Below, piece after piece: positions 52,498-61,046 of a stretch of DNA of 64,000 nt. The stretch lies in the NCBI RefSeq assembly GCF_024730785.1, contig NZ_CP102830.1:4006001-4070000 (forward strand). The letters run 5' to 3'. The DNA comes from Pseudomonas sp. LS44 (GTDB lineage Bacteria; Pseudomonadota; Gammaproteobacteria; Pseudomonadales; Pseudomonadaceae). Position numbers and translations under genes: made by a program. The stretch's first letter is position 1. Every line of letters starts with the position of its first letter. Below the pieces are notes generated by a model, which made no database searches, was not told the DNA's origin, and was given only the letters and a program-made list of their open reading frames with translations.

Positions 52498-52667
52498 GAC
52501 CTGTTCAAGGTCTCTCCGATGACCGCGCCGTGCGGCGCAATGGTGGATAAGCAAAGCGTTATCCACCCTACAAAGTCTGAACGCTGGCGTAGGGTGGAAA
52601 ACTGCGAAGCATTTTCCACCGCTGGGCAATGCCAAGTGCCGGTCTCACGGGACATTGAACCGGGTTC
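52498..52667. repeat. Family B intergenic element
   Basis: It starts GACCTGTTCAAGGTCTC and ends GACATTGAACCGGGTTC, imperfect inverted ends. Inside are GGTGGATAAGCAAAGCG / TTATCCACC and GTAGGGTGGAAAACTGCG / CATTTTCCACC. It ends one base before the amidase stop codon. Confidence 0.8.
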
Positions 52668-54269
52668 TTACAGCACGGCGCGCCTGGCCGCCCAGGGCCG
52701 CGCCTGCTCCAGCTGCCCGGCCAGACGCAGCAGCAGGTCTTCGGCACCGATCCGCGCGGTAAACATCATGCCGACCGGCAGGCCGTTGTCGCTCCAGCCG
52801 AGCGGTAGCGAAATCGCCGGCTGGCCGCTGACGTTGGCCAATACGGTGAAGCCAGCGCTGCCCATGGCCTTCTGTGCATAACTCTCGTAGGGCTGATTGA
52901 GGGCCAGCTGGCCCAGCGCCGGGGTCAGGCTGGCGGTGACGGGCGAGAGGATCACGTCGTAGCGCTCGAACTGTTGCTCCATGGTCGCGCTGATCGCCTC
53001 GAACGATTGCCGGGCACGGTACAACCCCTCGCCGGTGACTTTCGTCGCATTACTCAGGACCGTGTGGGTGACGATTTCCAGCTCATCGGGGCGCAGCGAC
53101 CGGCCGAGCGCCTGCTCGCGATCGTGCACCATGGTCAGCACCGCGGCACCCAGGGCCTCACCATGGGCGCCGAACAATTGCCGTGGATCGATCGGCAAAC
53201 GCAGTTCCTCGACCTCGTGACCGAGGCTGAGCAGCTGCTTCACAGTTTCCTCCAGCACCTTGGCGATGGCCGGATCCAACGGCGCGCCGGTCAGCGACTC
53301 GCGGACCAGGGCCACGCGCAGACGCCCCAGCTCTCGTCCCAACTCTTCGACATAAGGGCGCACCAACGGCTGAGCCCAATACGGGCTGCCCGGCTCATGG
53401 CCCTGGCCGGCATCGAGAAACAGCGCCGTGTCGCGCACGCTGCGCGACACCACGTTACCGACGCTGGCGCCGAACGAACCCTCGAAGCGCCCGGGGCCGC
53501 TGGGGATGCGGTAACGGCTCGGCTTCAGCCCAACCAGCCCGCAATAGGACGCCGGAATCCGGATCGAACCGCCGCCGTCGGTGGCATGGCCCACCGGCAC
53601 GATGCCCGCCGCCACGGCCGAAGCCGCGCCACCGGAGGAACCGCCGGCACTCATCGCCAGATTCCAGGGGTTGCGGGTCTGGCCCCAGAGCTGCGACTCG
53701 GTGGTGGTGGTCAGGCCGAACTCGGGGCTGGCCGTCTTGCCGAAGACGACTGCGCCGGCCGCCTCGTAACGGGCGACCAGGGTGCTGGTGAACTTCGCCG
53801 GTGGCGTGTCCTTGAACAGCCGACTGCCATTGCTGGTGACGGTGCCGGTCAAATAGGTACTGAGATCCTTGAGCAGAATCGGCACACCGGCCAATGCGCC
53901 CTTGGCCGAAGTGCCTGCGCTGCGGCGCGCCAGCAACAAGGCCCGGGCATAGTCGTCATGGCGCATATTCACCGCGCCGAGCTGCGGATTGACCGCATCG
54001 CAGCGCGCCATGGCCGCCGCCAGCAGATCCTCGGCACTGAACTGGCCGGCCTGCAGCCCCTTGGCCATGGCCCAGGCGTCGAGGCCCAGATAGTCGCTGG
54101 CCGAGAGCCCGGCGCTGGCCGTGGCATCGGCAAACCGCCCGAACAATCCGGCCCCGAGCGCCACGGCGCCGGCCTTGAGCACCTGGCGGCGCGGCCAGCC
54201 AGCTGGCGTGGCAGATTCAGACGAGGCTGCAGCGATCTCGTCGACTGGTGGCATAACACTCTTGTCCAT
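52668..54269 (-). CDS. Amidase-signature enzyme with twin-arginine signal
   Basis: This 533-aa amidase-signature hydrolase has a complete Ser-cisSer-Lys triad: Lys134 (ILLKD), Ser211 (AGGSSGGAAS) and Ser235 (DGGGSIRIP). The N-terminus has PRRQVLKAGAVALGAGLFG, a Tat-type signal, so the enzyme is probably exported folded. In a steroid cluster an exported amidase suggests hydrolysis of glycine- or taurine-conjugated bile acids before uptake. That is inference; nylon-oligomer or peptide amidases have the same signature. GGAG lies 8 bases before the ATG. It is flanked by family B repeats on both sides and has no 19-bp box, so control may differ from the catabolic operons. Confidence 0.84.
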   Translation of the reverse strand: MDKSVMPPVDEIAAASSESATPAGWPRRQVLKAGAVALGAGLFGRFADATASAGLSASDYLGLDAWAMAKGLQAGQFSAEDLLAAAMARCDAVNPQLGAVNMRHDDYARALLLARRSAGTSAKGALAGVPILLKDLSTYLTGTVTSNGSRLFKDTPPAKFTSTLVARYEAAGAVVFGKTASPEFGLTTTTESQLWGQTRNPWNLAMSAGGSSGGAASAVAAGIVPVGHATDGGGSIRIPASYCGLVGLKPSRYRIPSGPGRFEGSFGASVGNVVSRSVRDTALFLDAGQGHEPGSPYWAQPLVRPYVEELGRELGRLRVALVRESLTGAPLDPAIAKVLEETVKQLLSLGHEVEELRLPIDPRQLFGAHGEALGAAVLTMVHDREQALGRSLRPDELEIVTHTVLSNATKVTGEGLYRARQSFEAISATMEQQFERYDVILSPVTASLTPALGQLALNQPYESYAQKAMGSAGFTVLANVSGQPAISLPLGWSDNGLPVGMMFTARIGAEDLLLRLAGQLEQARPWAARRAVL

Positions 54270-54374
54270 GCTCTGAACTCCGCTTCTTGTGTGATTGTTG
54301 GAGGAACAAACAGACTCGGCTCGCGCCTAAATTCACTTAAATATCTATTAAATCAATGTGTTACCAATAGTTCG

Positions 54375-54537
54375 CGCAAGCTCTCTCCACTGCCCGCTCC
54401 GTGCCGGCGCAATGGTGGATAAGCACAGCGTTATCCACCCTACAAAGCCTGAACGTTGGCGTAGGGTGGAAAACTGCGCAGCATTTTCCACCGCTGGGCA
54501 ATGACCGGTGCCGGTCTCTCGAAACCTTGCACAGGCG
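54375..54537. repeat. Family B intergenic element
   Basis: It contains GCAAGCTCTCTCCACTGCC, the hairpins GGTGGATAAGCACAGCG / TTATCCACC and GTAGGGTGGAAAACTGCG / CATTTTCCACC, and ends GGTCTCTCGAAACCTTGCAC. It occupies most of the gap between chemoreceptor stop and amidase start. The remaining 54270-54374 is AT-rich (AAATTCACTTAAATATCTAT) and may hold the amidase promoter. Confidence 0.8.
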
Positions 54538-56226
54538 CTAAGCGCTCACGCGCTCACCTACGACGCTTTCTCCAGCGCCGATATTGAAGCGTTCGGAAAG
54601 CTGTTTCAGGCTCTCGGCCAAGTGCTCCAGGTCAACCGCCGCCGCCGCGCTACGGCCGGCATTGGCCGACAATTCGCCGGTGCCCGTCGATACCCCCTCG
54701 ACCCGCTGGGCGATCTCACGGGTCGCCTCCACCTGGGCCTTGAGCACCGCGCCGATATCGTCCACCGCGCGGATCACCTGTGCGGTGCCGGTACGGATTT
54801 GCGCGACCGAAGCGCCGGCCTTCTGCGCCAGGTTGGCACCGCCCTGCACTCGCGTGACCGCCCGCTCCATACCGACCACCACCTCACGGGTGCCCTCCTG
54901 TATCCGCGTCACAGTCGAACTGATCTCGGCAATCGAACTGGCGGTACGCTGCGCCAGCAGGCGCACCTCGTCGGCCACCACGGCGAAACCACGACCCTGC
55001 TCGCCGGCGCGGGCCGCCTCGATGGCGGCGTTCAAGGCCAACAAATTGGTCTGCTCGGCCACCGCATTGATGACATTTAGCACGCCGCTGATTTCCCCGG
55101 AAAACGCCTCCAGCTCGCGGACATGCTGCGCGGTATCGGTGACCACCGCAGCGATGCCGTGCATCTCCTCGGCCATGTCGCTGATGAAACCCTCGCTCTC
55201 GCCGGAGCGGCCGGCGGATTCCTGAGTGATCCGCCGCGAGGCACCGGCATGGTTTTCCACCTCATTGATGGACACCGACAACTGCTCCACCGCGCTAGAA
55301 ATGCCGCCCACCGCCGCGGCCTGCTCCTGCGCCGCCGACGAGGCGTGCGCGGCCGTTCCCGCCAGTTGCCGCGCCTCGACACTCAGGCGTTGCACCTGCT
55401 GGCGCATCTCGGCGATCAACCCATGCAGGTTGTCACGCATCAGGGCGACATCCGCCAGCATGCGCCCGAACTCATCGTTCCCGCTCATCGCGACCTTGTT
55501 CGACAGGTCACCACGGGCGATCGCCCGCAAGTTGTCGGAGGCAATGGCGAAGGCCATCTTCAGGCGCCGCAAGGTGGAATACGCGGTTACGCTGCCGGCC
55601 AGCGCGCCGAACACCGCCAGCATCAGGTACACCGTCACCGTCAGGCGGTAACGCTGCTGCGCGGCCTGGTAGGCGCGCGCGATACCGTCTTCCTGGAATG
55701 CCCGCAGCTTGGCCAGGGCCTTGCTGGCCGCTTCGCCCTCGGGCTCGCCCAGGCGCAGGAAGGACACCACATAGCGCGTGCTGAAGTCGGCGACGCGCAT
55801 GGTCTCCACCGCCATCTCCAGCTCGCTTAGCCAGGTGGCAAAGTGAGTACTGAAGGCGTCCGCCGCCTGCTTCTCCTCGTCGCCCAGTGGGCGCTGCAGG
55901 TACAGCCCCCAGAGACGGGCGATTTCGCCATTATTGGCTTCGATGATGTCCAGGGTGGCACCCACCGGACGGTCGTGAGCCACGACCAGGGGGCCTTCTG
56001 GATCGTACTGAAAGGCCAGCAACGCCAGGCGCCGGTTATCGTCCAGACGCTTCTGAATGTCGCCGAAGCTGAGCAACGCAGTCAGGTGCTCGTCGTGAAC
56101 CGTTCTCAGACTGTCGCGCGCCAGCTGCAGGCCGTACCAGCCGAAACCAACGGCGGCGAAGAACAGCAGACTAGCAAGCAGCGCCCAGAACCACAGGCGC
56201 TGGGCAATGGTGATCGTCTTGAACAT
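54538..56226 (-). CDS. Methyl-accepting chemotaxis protein
   Basis: This 562-aa chemoreceptor has TM1 at ~11-33, a periplasmic four-helix-bundle sensor (~34-190) and TM2 at ~192-215. A HAMP domain (~216-270) and a long cytoplasmic coiled coil follow, with the conserved hairpin tip [20 protein letters not shown] and [14 protein letters not shown]. There is no C-terminal CheR-binding pentapeptide. The sensor type (4HB) binds carboxylates, amino acids or aromatics in known cases. Its position between the amidase and the aldehyde dehydrogenase suggests attraction to steroid substrates or their conjugates, which is inference. It has no 19-bp box. Confidence 0.88.
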   Translation of the reverse strand: MFKTITIAQRLWFWALLASLLFFAAVGFGWYGLQLARDSLRTVHDEHLTALLSFGDIQKRLDDNRRLALLAFQYDPEGPLVVAHDRPVGATLDIIEANNGEIARLWGLYLQRPLGDEEKQAADAFSTHFATWLSELEMAVETMRVADFSTRYVVSFLRLGEPEGEAASKALAKLRAFQEDGIARAYQAAQQRYRLTVTVYLMLAVFGALAGSVTAYSTLRRLKMAFAIASDNLRAIARGDLSNKVAMSGNDEFGRMLADVALMRDNLHGLIAEMRQQVQRLSVEARQLAGTAAHASSAAQEQAAAVGGISSAVEQLSVSINEVENHAGASRRITQESAGRSGESEGFISDMAEEMHGIAAVVTDTAQHVRELEAFSGEISGVLNVINAVAEQTNLLALNAAIEAARAGEQGRGFAVVADEVRLLAQRTASSIAEISSTVTRIQEGTREVVVGMERAVTRVQGGANLAQKAGASVAQIRTGTAQVIRAVDDIGAVLKAQVEATREIAQRVEGVSTGTGELSANAGRSAAAAVDLEHLAESLKQLSERFNIGAGESVVGERVSA

Positions 56227-56307
56227 GGGTGTCGTTCCGTCGCACAGGTAAGCAAGCGAAGGCCCTGGCGCAGGGACGCGCCAGAACCATCACAGTCTGA
56301 AGCCTGG

Positions 56308-57744
56308 TTAGTCGCGGGTGATCTGGGCCACCATCGCCGCCAGGTAGTGCTCACCATAGGGCGGCAACATGCCCCACTCGCGGCGCGGATCATAAGCCGG
56401 AGCCTTGAACACGGTGCGCAGGTGGCTGAACTCGATGAAGCCTTCGCGGCCGTGGTAATGCCCCATGCCGGACGCGCCGACACCGCCAAACGGCGCGTCA
56501 TGCAGGGCCGCGTGCATCATCACGTCGTTGAGGGTGACGCCGCCCGAGAGGGTATGTTCCAGCACGTGGCGCTGCTCCTCGGCATCCTCGCCGAAGTAAT
56601 ACAGGGCCAGCGGACGCGGCCGGGAATTGATATCGGCGATGGCCTGGTCGACCTCGTCATAGGGCAACAGCACCAGCGCCGGGCCGAAGATCTCTTCCTG
56701 CATGATCTGGCTGTCACGCGGCGGATCGATCACCACTCGCAGCGGCCGACGACGCTCCTCGGGGTCAGCGGCCAGGGTTTCCGGCAGGCTCAGGATGCGT
56801 GCGCCGGCGGCCTGCGCCTGTTGCACATAACCTTCGACCCGCGCCAGATGACGGGCATTGACCACGGCGACCACGTCGGGGTTGCCGGCCACCGCAGGGA
56901 ATAGTTCGCCGTAGGCGTTACCCAGGGCGCCGAGGAAATCCTCAAGCTGCTCGCGCGGCACATAGACCACGTCCGCGTTGATGCAAATCTGCCCACCATT
57001 GGTGGCCTTGGCGATGGCAATGCGCGAGGCCGCGTTGGCCAAGTTGGCGCTGCGCCCAACGATCACCGGCGACTTGCCGCCCAGCTCCAGAGTCAGCGGC
57101 ACCAGGTTCTCGGCCGCGTTGCGCATCACCGACTTGGCCACCGCGGTGCTGCCGGTGAAGACCAGATGGTCGAACGGCTGTGCGGTAAACGCCTGAGCCA
57201 GGTCCGCCTCGCCTGTGACCACGCCGACCTCGAGAGGGTCGAAGGCCTCGGCAAACATCTCGGCCACCAGCCGGGCGGTACGTGGCACCACCTCCGACGG
57301 CTTGAGAATCGCCCGGTTGCCGGCCGCCAGGGCGCAAGCCAGGGGGCTGAGCAAGGTATACAAGGGCGCGTTCCAGGTGCCGATGATGCCGACCGTGCCT
57401 TTCGGCTGGTGCATCACCCAGGCTTCGGCGCCCATTTGATCGTAGGGGAAGAAGGCGGGGCGCGGCTCATCCTGCATCCAGCCTTCCAGATGGTCACGCG
57501 CATGCTTGAGCGATCCCAGCGAGCCCAGCACGTCGTTCATCAGCGAGTAGCCTTGCGGGCGCCCGCCAAAGTCGGCGTCCATCGCTTCGGCCAGGGCCAT
57601 ATGGTGCTGCACGAGCAAGTCGATCACCCGCTGGATACGCGCTTTGCGCTCGGCGGCACTGACCGCGCCTGCCGCGATAAATGCTGCCTTTTGCCCGGCC
57701 AACAGGGCCGACAGCCCCTCAACGGATGAAATTGCGCAACTCAT
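56308..57744 (-). CDS. Aldehyde dehydrogenase (coniferyl-aldehyde dehydrogenase-like)
   Basis: This 478-aa NAD(P)-dependent aldehyde dehydrogenase has a Glu in LTLELGGKSP, the catalytic Cys in GGQICINADVVYVP, FTGSTAVAK, and a C-terminal GASGMGHYHGREGFIEFSH typical of the CalB/FALDH-like branch. In bile-acid degraders such an enzyme oxidises the C22 aldehyde left after aldolytic removal of the first side-chain unit, and that is the likely role here. AGGAGG lies 5 bases before the ATG at 57744. A near-symmetric 19-bp box lies 105 bp upstream. It is separated from the chemoreceptor by 81 bp. Confidence 0.85.
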   Translation of the reverse strand: MSCAISSVEGLSALLAGQKAAFIAAGAVSAAERKARIQRVIDLLVQHHMALAEAMDADFGGRPQGYSLMNDVLGSLGSLKHARDHLEGWMQDEPRPAFFPYDQMGAEAWVMHQPKGTVGIIGTWNAPLYTLLSPLACALAAGNRAILKPSEVVPRTARLVAEMFAEAFDPLEVGVVTGEADLAQAFTAQPFDHLVFTGSTAVAKSVMRNAAENLVPLTLELGGKSPVIVGRSANLANAASRIAIAKATNGGQICINADVVYVPREQLEDFLGALGNAYGELFPAVAGNPDVVAVVNARHLARVEGYVQQAQAAGARILSLPETLAADPEERRRPLRVVIDPPRDSQIMQEEIFGPALVLLPYDEVDQAIADINSRPRPLALYYFGEDAEEQRHVLEHTLSGGVTLNDVMMHAALHDAPFGGVGASGMGHYHGREGFIEFSHLRTVFKAPAYDPRREWGMLPPYGEHYLAAMVAQITRD

Positions 57745-57849
57745 TCGTGCCTCCTGAAATATGCATGGGCCAGCAACACAGTCTTTGCCCACCATGGCCA
57801 ACGACCGACGGCACCCTGGGTGAAACTAGTCCGATATGCCCGAGCGGCG

Positions 57850-57868
57850 CCTCGTCCAATCGGACGAG
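57850..57868 (-). promoter_or_regulatory. Steroid-operon box (site 9, aldehyde dehydrogenase)
   Basis: In gene sense it reads CTCGTCCGATTGGACGAGG; CTCGTCC-N4-GGACGAG is a perfect palindrome, the most symmetric of the ten sites. A further half-site (CTAGTCC) lies at 57836-57842. Confidence 0.7.
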
Positions 57869-57908
57869 TGGCGGGCGGGATTTCCCTGGAGCCTGCTGAC
57901 TGAAGATT

Positions 57909-58018
57909 CGTAGGCTGGGTTAGCCACAGGCGTAACCCACCGACCCTGCTGGACACTGATGCTCAGGTCGGCACTGCTGGTGGGTTACGCCGCTACGCGG
58001 CTAACCCGCCCTACACAA
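57909..58018. repeat. Family A intergenic inverted repeat
   Basis: CGTAGGCTGGGTTAGCCAC and CGGCTAACCCGCCCTACACA bound the element, followed by AACACTTAACAGATACATCG. The 57745-58361 gap holds two box sites and two family A copies in tandem and no gene. Confidence 0.82.
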
Positions 58019-58096
58019 GTGGTGGCGAACACTTAACAGATACATCGTCATTTTCAACACCGCATGGCCGACGCGCAGCAGATCGAAAGCAGGCTC

Positions 58097-58206
58097 GCAG
58101 GGTGGGTTAGCCGCAGGCGTAACCCACCGACCTGACTGAAGACCGATGCCCAAAGCGCCGCCGCTGGCGGGTTACGCCGCTACGCGGCTAACCCGCCCTA
58201 CACAAG
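58097..58206. repeat. Family A intergenic inverted repeat (second tandem copy)
   Basis: It starts GCAGGGTGGGTTAGCCGCAG and ends CTAACCCGCCCTACACAAGC, followed by AACACTTAACGGGGCC. The preceding and following segments (AGATCGAAAGCAGGCTC at 58080 and AGATCGCAACCAGGCTC at 58268) resemble the right end of the 31.8-kb element. Confidence 0.82.
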
Positions 58207-58283
58207 CGAGGCGCAACACTTAACGGGGCCATGACTATCTTTAACAGCGCCTGGCCGACGTACGGCAGATCGCAACCAGGCTC

Positions 58284-58302
58284 TTAGTCCACTAAGACGA
58301 TG
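58284..58302 (+). promoter_or_regulatory. Steroid-operon box (site 10, hsaB unit)
   Basis: It reads TTAGTCCACTAAGACGATG, with A for the first G of GGAC. It ends 59 bp before the start codon of the flavin reductase gene, the shortest distance among the sites. Confidence 0.6.
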
Positions 58303-58361
58303 CCACGCGCCCAGGGCCTGGGAATACTGCCGTCACGTAAATCCAATCCATGAGGTCAATC

Positions 58362-59342
58362 ATGGCAGTGCAAACCAGTTTCGATCCCCAAGCATTCCGT
58401 ACCGCACTCGGCACCTTCACCACGGGCGTGACCATCATCACCACCCAGGCCGAAGACGGCTCCCCTGTCGGCATCACCGCCAACAGCTTCAACTCGGTGT
58501 CGCTCAACCCGCCGATGGTGCTCTGGAGCCTGGCCAAGAACGCCCGCAGCCTACCCGTGTTCAGCAATGGCCGGCACTGGAACGTGCACGTCTTGTCGAC
58601 CGAACAGGAAACCCTGTCCGGGCGCTTCGCCAAGCAGGGCGAGGACAAGTTCGCCGAAGTCGAACTCGACACGGGGATCAGCGAGGCGCCTTTATTGCAG
58701 GACTGTACGGCACGCTTCCAGTGCCGCACGGCCTTCCAGTACGAGGGCGGCGACCATGTGATCTTCGTCGGCGAAGTGCTCGCGTTCGATCATAGCGATC
58801 GCGCGCCGCTGGCCTTCCAGAGCGGCCAATACGCCCTGGCCACGCGCAAGCCGAGAAGCGAACTGCGTCTGGCCACCACTCCGCCACCGCCCGAGTGCAG
58901 CTACACCGAGGACTTGCTCGGTTATCTGCTCGGTCGCGCGCACTACCAGATGCTCCATGCCCTGCGCCGCCTGCTGACCAACCAGCAGCTGGACGATCAC
59001 GCCTTCTTCATCCTCTCGGTGCTGTGCATCCGCGACAACCTGACCCTCGAGGAGCTCAACAGCTTCGTCGAGTACACCGGTCAGGTCGTCAGCCTGGCGA
59101 GCATGCGCTTCCTCGAAGGGCAAAAGCTGGTGGCCCGCGAGGTCAACGGCGAGCAGGTGCGCTATGTGCTGACCGCCAATGGCCGTGAGGCTTCGTTGCA
59201 GGAGATGGCCCTGGCCAAAGCGGTGGAAGAAGACATCGCCGCCAAGCTCGGTGCCGGCGACGCCCAGGCGCTCAAGGTCTTGCTCAAACGCCTGATCGAC
59301 GCCTCCGACCCAGGTCTGCCGGACCTCTGGGCGCCGCGCTAA
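58362..59342 (+). CDS. hsaB: Flavin reductase (HsaB/TesA1-like) with MarR-like C-terminal domain
   Basis: This 326-aa protein has residues ~5-165 as an HpaC/HsaB-type flavin reductase (FRTALGTFTTGVTIIT, GITANSFNSVSLNPPMVLWSL, HVLSTEQ). It would supply reduced FMN to the HsaA-like oxygenase. Residues ~185-320 form an extra domain with a winged-helix pattern (DDHAFFILSVLCIRDNLTLEELNSFV, RFLEGQKLVAREVNGEQVRYVLTANG) like MarR regulators. A similar tail exists in the C1 reductase of Acinetobacter 4-hydroxyphenylacetate hydroxylase, where it senses substrate, so allosteric control by the secosteroid is plausible. Mycobacterial HsaB lacks it (~190 aa). GAGGT lies just before the ATG at 58362. Confidence 0.84.
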   Translation: MAVQTSFDPQAFRTALGTFTTGVTIITTQAEDGSPVGITANSFNSVSLNPPMVLWSLAKNARSLPVFSNGRHWNVHVLSTEQETLSGRFAKQGEDKFAEVELDTGISEAPLLQDCTARFQCRTAFQYEGGDHVIFVGEVLAFDHSDRAPLAFQSGQYALATRKPRSELRLATTPPPPECSYTEDLLGYLLGRAHYQMLHALRRLLTNQQLDDHAFFILSVLCIRDNLTLEELNSFVEYTGQVVSLASMRFLEGQKLVAREVNGEQVRYVLTANGREASLQEMALAKAVEEDIAAKLGAGDAQALKVLLKRLIDASDPGLPDLWAPR

Positions 59343-59376
59343 GCAACGCTTAACCACTCGAACAACAAGGACAGCC

Positions 59377-60150
59377 ATGAGCATTCTGCAACGCTTCAAC
59401 CTGACCGGTAGCGTGGCCATCGTCACCGGCAGCGGCCGTGGCATTGGCCGCGCCATTGCCCTCGCCTATGCCGATGCCGGCGCCGATGTGGTCTGTACCG
59501 CCCGCTCCCTGGCGGATGTCGAAGCGGTCGCCGAAGAAGTCCGCAGCCGTGGCCGGCGCGCCTTGGCCCTGAGCTGCGACGTGACCGACAGCGCACAACG
59601 CCAGGCCCTGGTCAGCAACGCCCGCGAACAACTCGGCCGAATCACCCACCTGGTCAACAACGCCGGCGGCGGTGGCCCGAACGACCCGCTGAAGATGAGC
59701 CCGGAAGAATTCGAGCGGGTCATGAGCTTCAACGTCTCCTCGGCTTACGCCCTGAGCCAGCTGTGCGTGCCGCTGATGCGTGAGGCCGGCAGCGGCAACA
59801 TCATCAACATCACCTCGGTGGCCGCGCGCTACGCCCAGCGCCACTTCACCTCCTACGGCACGGCCAAGGCGGCGCTGACCCACCTGACGCGCCTGCTGGC
59901 CCAGGAATTCGCCCCGCACATCCGCGTCAACGCGGTGTCGCCCGGACCGATCCTGACCGACGCCCTGGCCTCTGTGATGCCCGATGCCATGCGCGTCACC
60001 ATGGAAACCAACACCCCGCTCAAGCGCCTCGGCGAGCCGGATGACATCGCCGCCGCCGCGCTGTACCTGGCCTCACCCGCCTCGGGCTGGGTCACCGGCA
60101 AGATCCTCGAGGTCGATGGCGGCGCCGACTTCAGCGTCTGGCCCAGCTAA
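59377..60150 (+). CDS. hdhA: 7alpha-hydroxysteroid dehydrogenase-like SDR
   Basis: This 257-aa SDR has TGSGRGIG, VNNAGGGGP, Ser147, Tyr160 and Lys164 (E. coli 7alpha-HSDH uses Ser146, Tyr159 and Lys163), ILTDALASV and TPLKRLGEPDDIAAAAL. The four-Gly loop and the ILTDAL..V segment are shared with HdhA and rarely with other SDRs. Oxidation of a 7alpha-hydroxyl of bile acids is therefore the best guess. At the cofactor site CTARS replaces the Asp of the E. coli enzyme, pointing to NADP rather than NAD. AAGGA lies 5 bases before the ATG. It is in the same unit as hsaB. Confidence 0.78.
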   Translation: MSILQRFNLTGSVAIVTGSGRGIGRAIALAYADAGADVVCTARSLADVEAVAEEVRSRGRRALALSCDVTDSAQRQALVSNAREQLGRITHLVNNAGGGGPNDPLKMSPEEFERVMSFNVSSAYALSQLCVPLMREAGSGNIINITSVAARYAQRHFTSYGTAKAALTHLTRLLAQEFAPHIRVNAVSPGPILTDALASVMPDAMRVTMETNTPLKRLGEPDDIAAAALYLASPASGWVTGKILEVDGGADFSVWPS

Positions 60151-60158
60151 GCATTTTT

Positions 60159-60193
60159 GCCGGGCTCGCCTGCGGGCGGCTCGGCTTTTTATT
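60159..60193 (+). terminator. Possible internal terminator or attenuator between HSD and tesE
   Basis: GCCGGGCTCGCC-TGC-GGGCGGCTCGGC is an imperfect GC-rich hairpin followed by TTTTTATT. It lies 8 bp after the HSD stop and 25 bp before the tesE start. It would reduce read-through from hsaB-hdhA into the tesEFG genes. Confidence 0.6.
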
Positions 60194-60217
60194 CACTCCC
60201 CACAGAGCGACCCCTCT

Positions 60218-61009
60218 ATGGATGCACACCTGATTGAAGCCCTCGGCGATGAACTGTTCCGCGCCCTGAGCGAACGCCACAGCCTGGCCCCGCTGACCAG
60301 CCGTTATCCGGCCATCAGCCTGGACGACGCCTACCGCATCTCCCTGCGCTTCCTGCAACGCCGCGAAGCCCTGGGCGAGCGCGTGATCGGCAAGAAGATC
60401 GGCGTCACCAGCCGCGCGGTGCAGGAGATGCTCGACGTGCATCAGCCGGACTTCGGTTTCCTCACCGACCGCATGCAGGTCTTGGACGGCAGTGACGTCA
60501 GCTTTGCCGCCTACAACCTGGTGCAGCCCCGCGCCGAAGGCGAGATCGCCTTCATTCTCGGCGAAGACCTGCACGGCCCGGGCATCACCGCCGACGACGT
60601 GCTGGCCGCCAGCGAATGGGTGCTGCCGTGCTTCGAGATCGTCGACTCGCGCATCGAGGACTGGCAGATCCGCATCCAGGACACCGTCGCCGATAACGCC
60701 TCCTGTGGCGTCTTCGCCCTCGGTCAGCAGCGGGTCAACCCGCGTGAGGTGGACCTGGCCAAAGTCGAGTTGCAGATGTGGAAGAACGGCCAACCGGCCG
60801 GCAGCGGCCTGGGCTCGGCGGTGCAGGGCCATCCCTGCGCCGCGGTGGCCTGGCTGGCCAATACCCTCGGCGAGTTCGGCATCCCGTTCCGCAAGGGCGA
60901 AATCATTCTGTCCGGCGCCCTGGCGCCCCTGGTGCCGGTCGTCCCCGGCGACGAAATCAGCCTGACCCTGAGCGGCCTGGGCGACTCCCGTCTGCGCTTC
61001 GTTTCTTGA
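60218..61009 (+). CDS. tesE: 2-hydroxyhexa-2,4-dienoate hydratase (TesE/HsaE type)
   Basis: This 263-aa enzyme belongs to the 2-oxopent-4-enoate hydratase / fumarylacetoacetate-hydrolase-fold family. Visible blocks are [41 protein letters not shown] with the metal-binding Glu residues, EIVDSRI and [16 protein letters not shown]. It adds water to the C6 dienoate released by TesD, giving 4-hydroxy-2-oxohexanoate. Only a weak ribosome-binding site precedes the ATG at 60218; frames extending further upstream belong to the preceding gene. It is followed by the dehydrogenase and aldolase that complete the route, in the usual order. Confidence 0.86.
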   Translation: MDAHLIEALGDELFRALSERHSLAPLTSRYPAISLDDAYRISLRFLQRREALGERVIGKKIGVTSRAVQEMLDVHQPDFGFLTDRMQVLDGSDVSFAAYNLVQPRAEGEIAFILGEDLHGPGITADDVLAASEWVLPCFEIVDSRIEDWQIRIQDTVADNASCGVFALGQQRVNPREVDLAKVELQMWKNGQPAGSGLGSAVQGHPCAAVAWLANTLGEFGIPFRKGEIILSGALAPLVPVVPGDEISLTLSGLGDSRLRFVS

Positions 61010-61046
61010 GCCACCGGCCTACCTTCCTCTGATCGAGAGCAATGTC

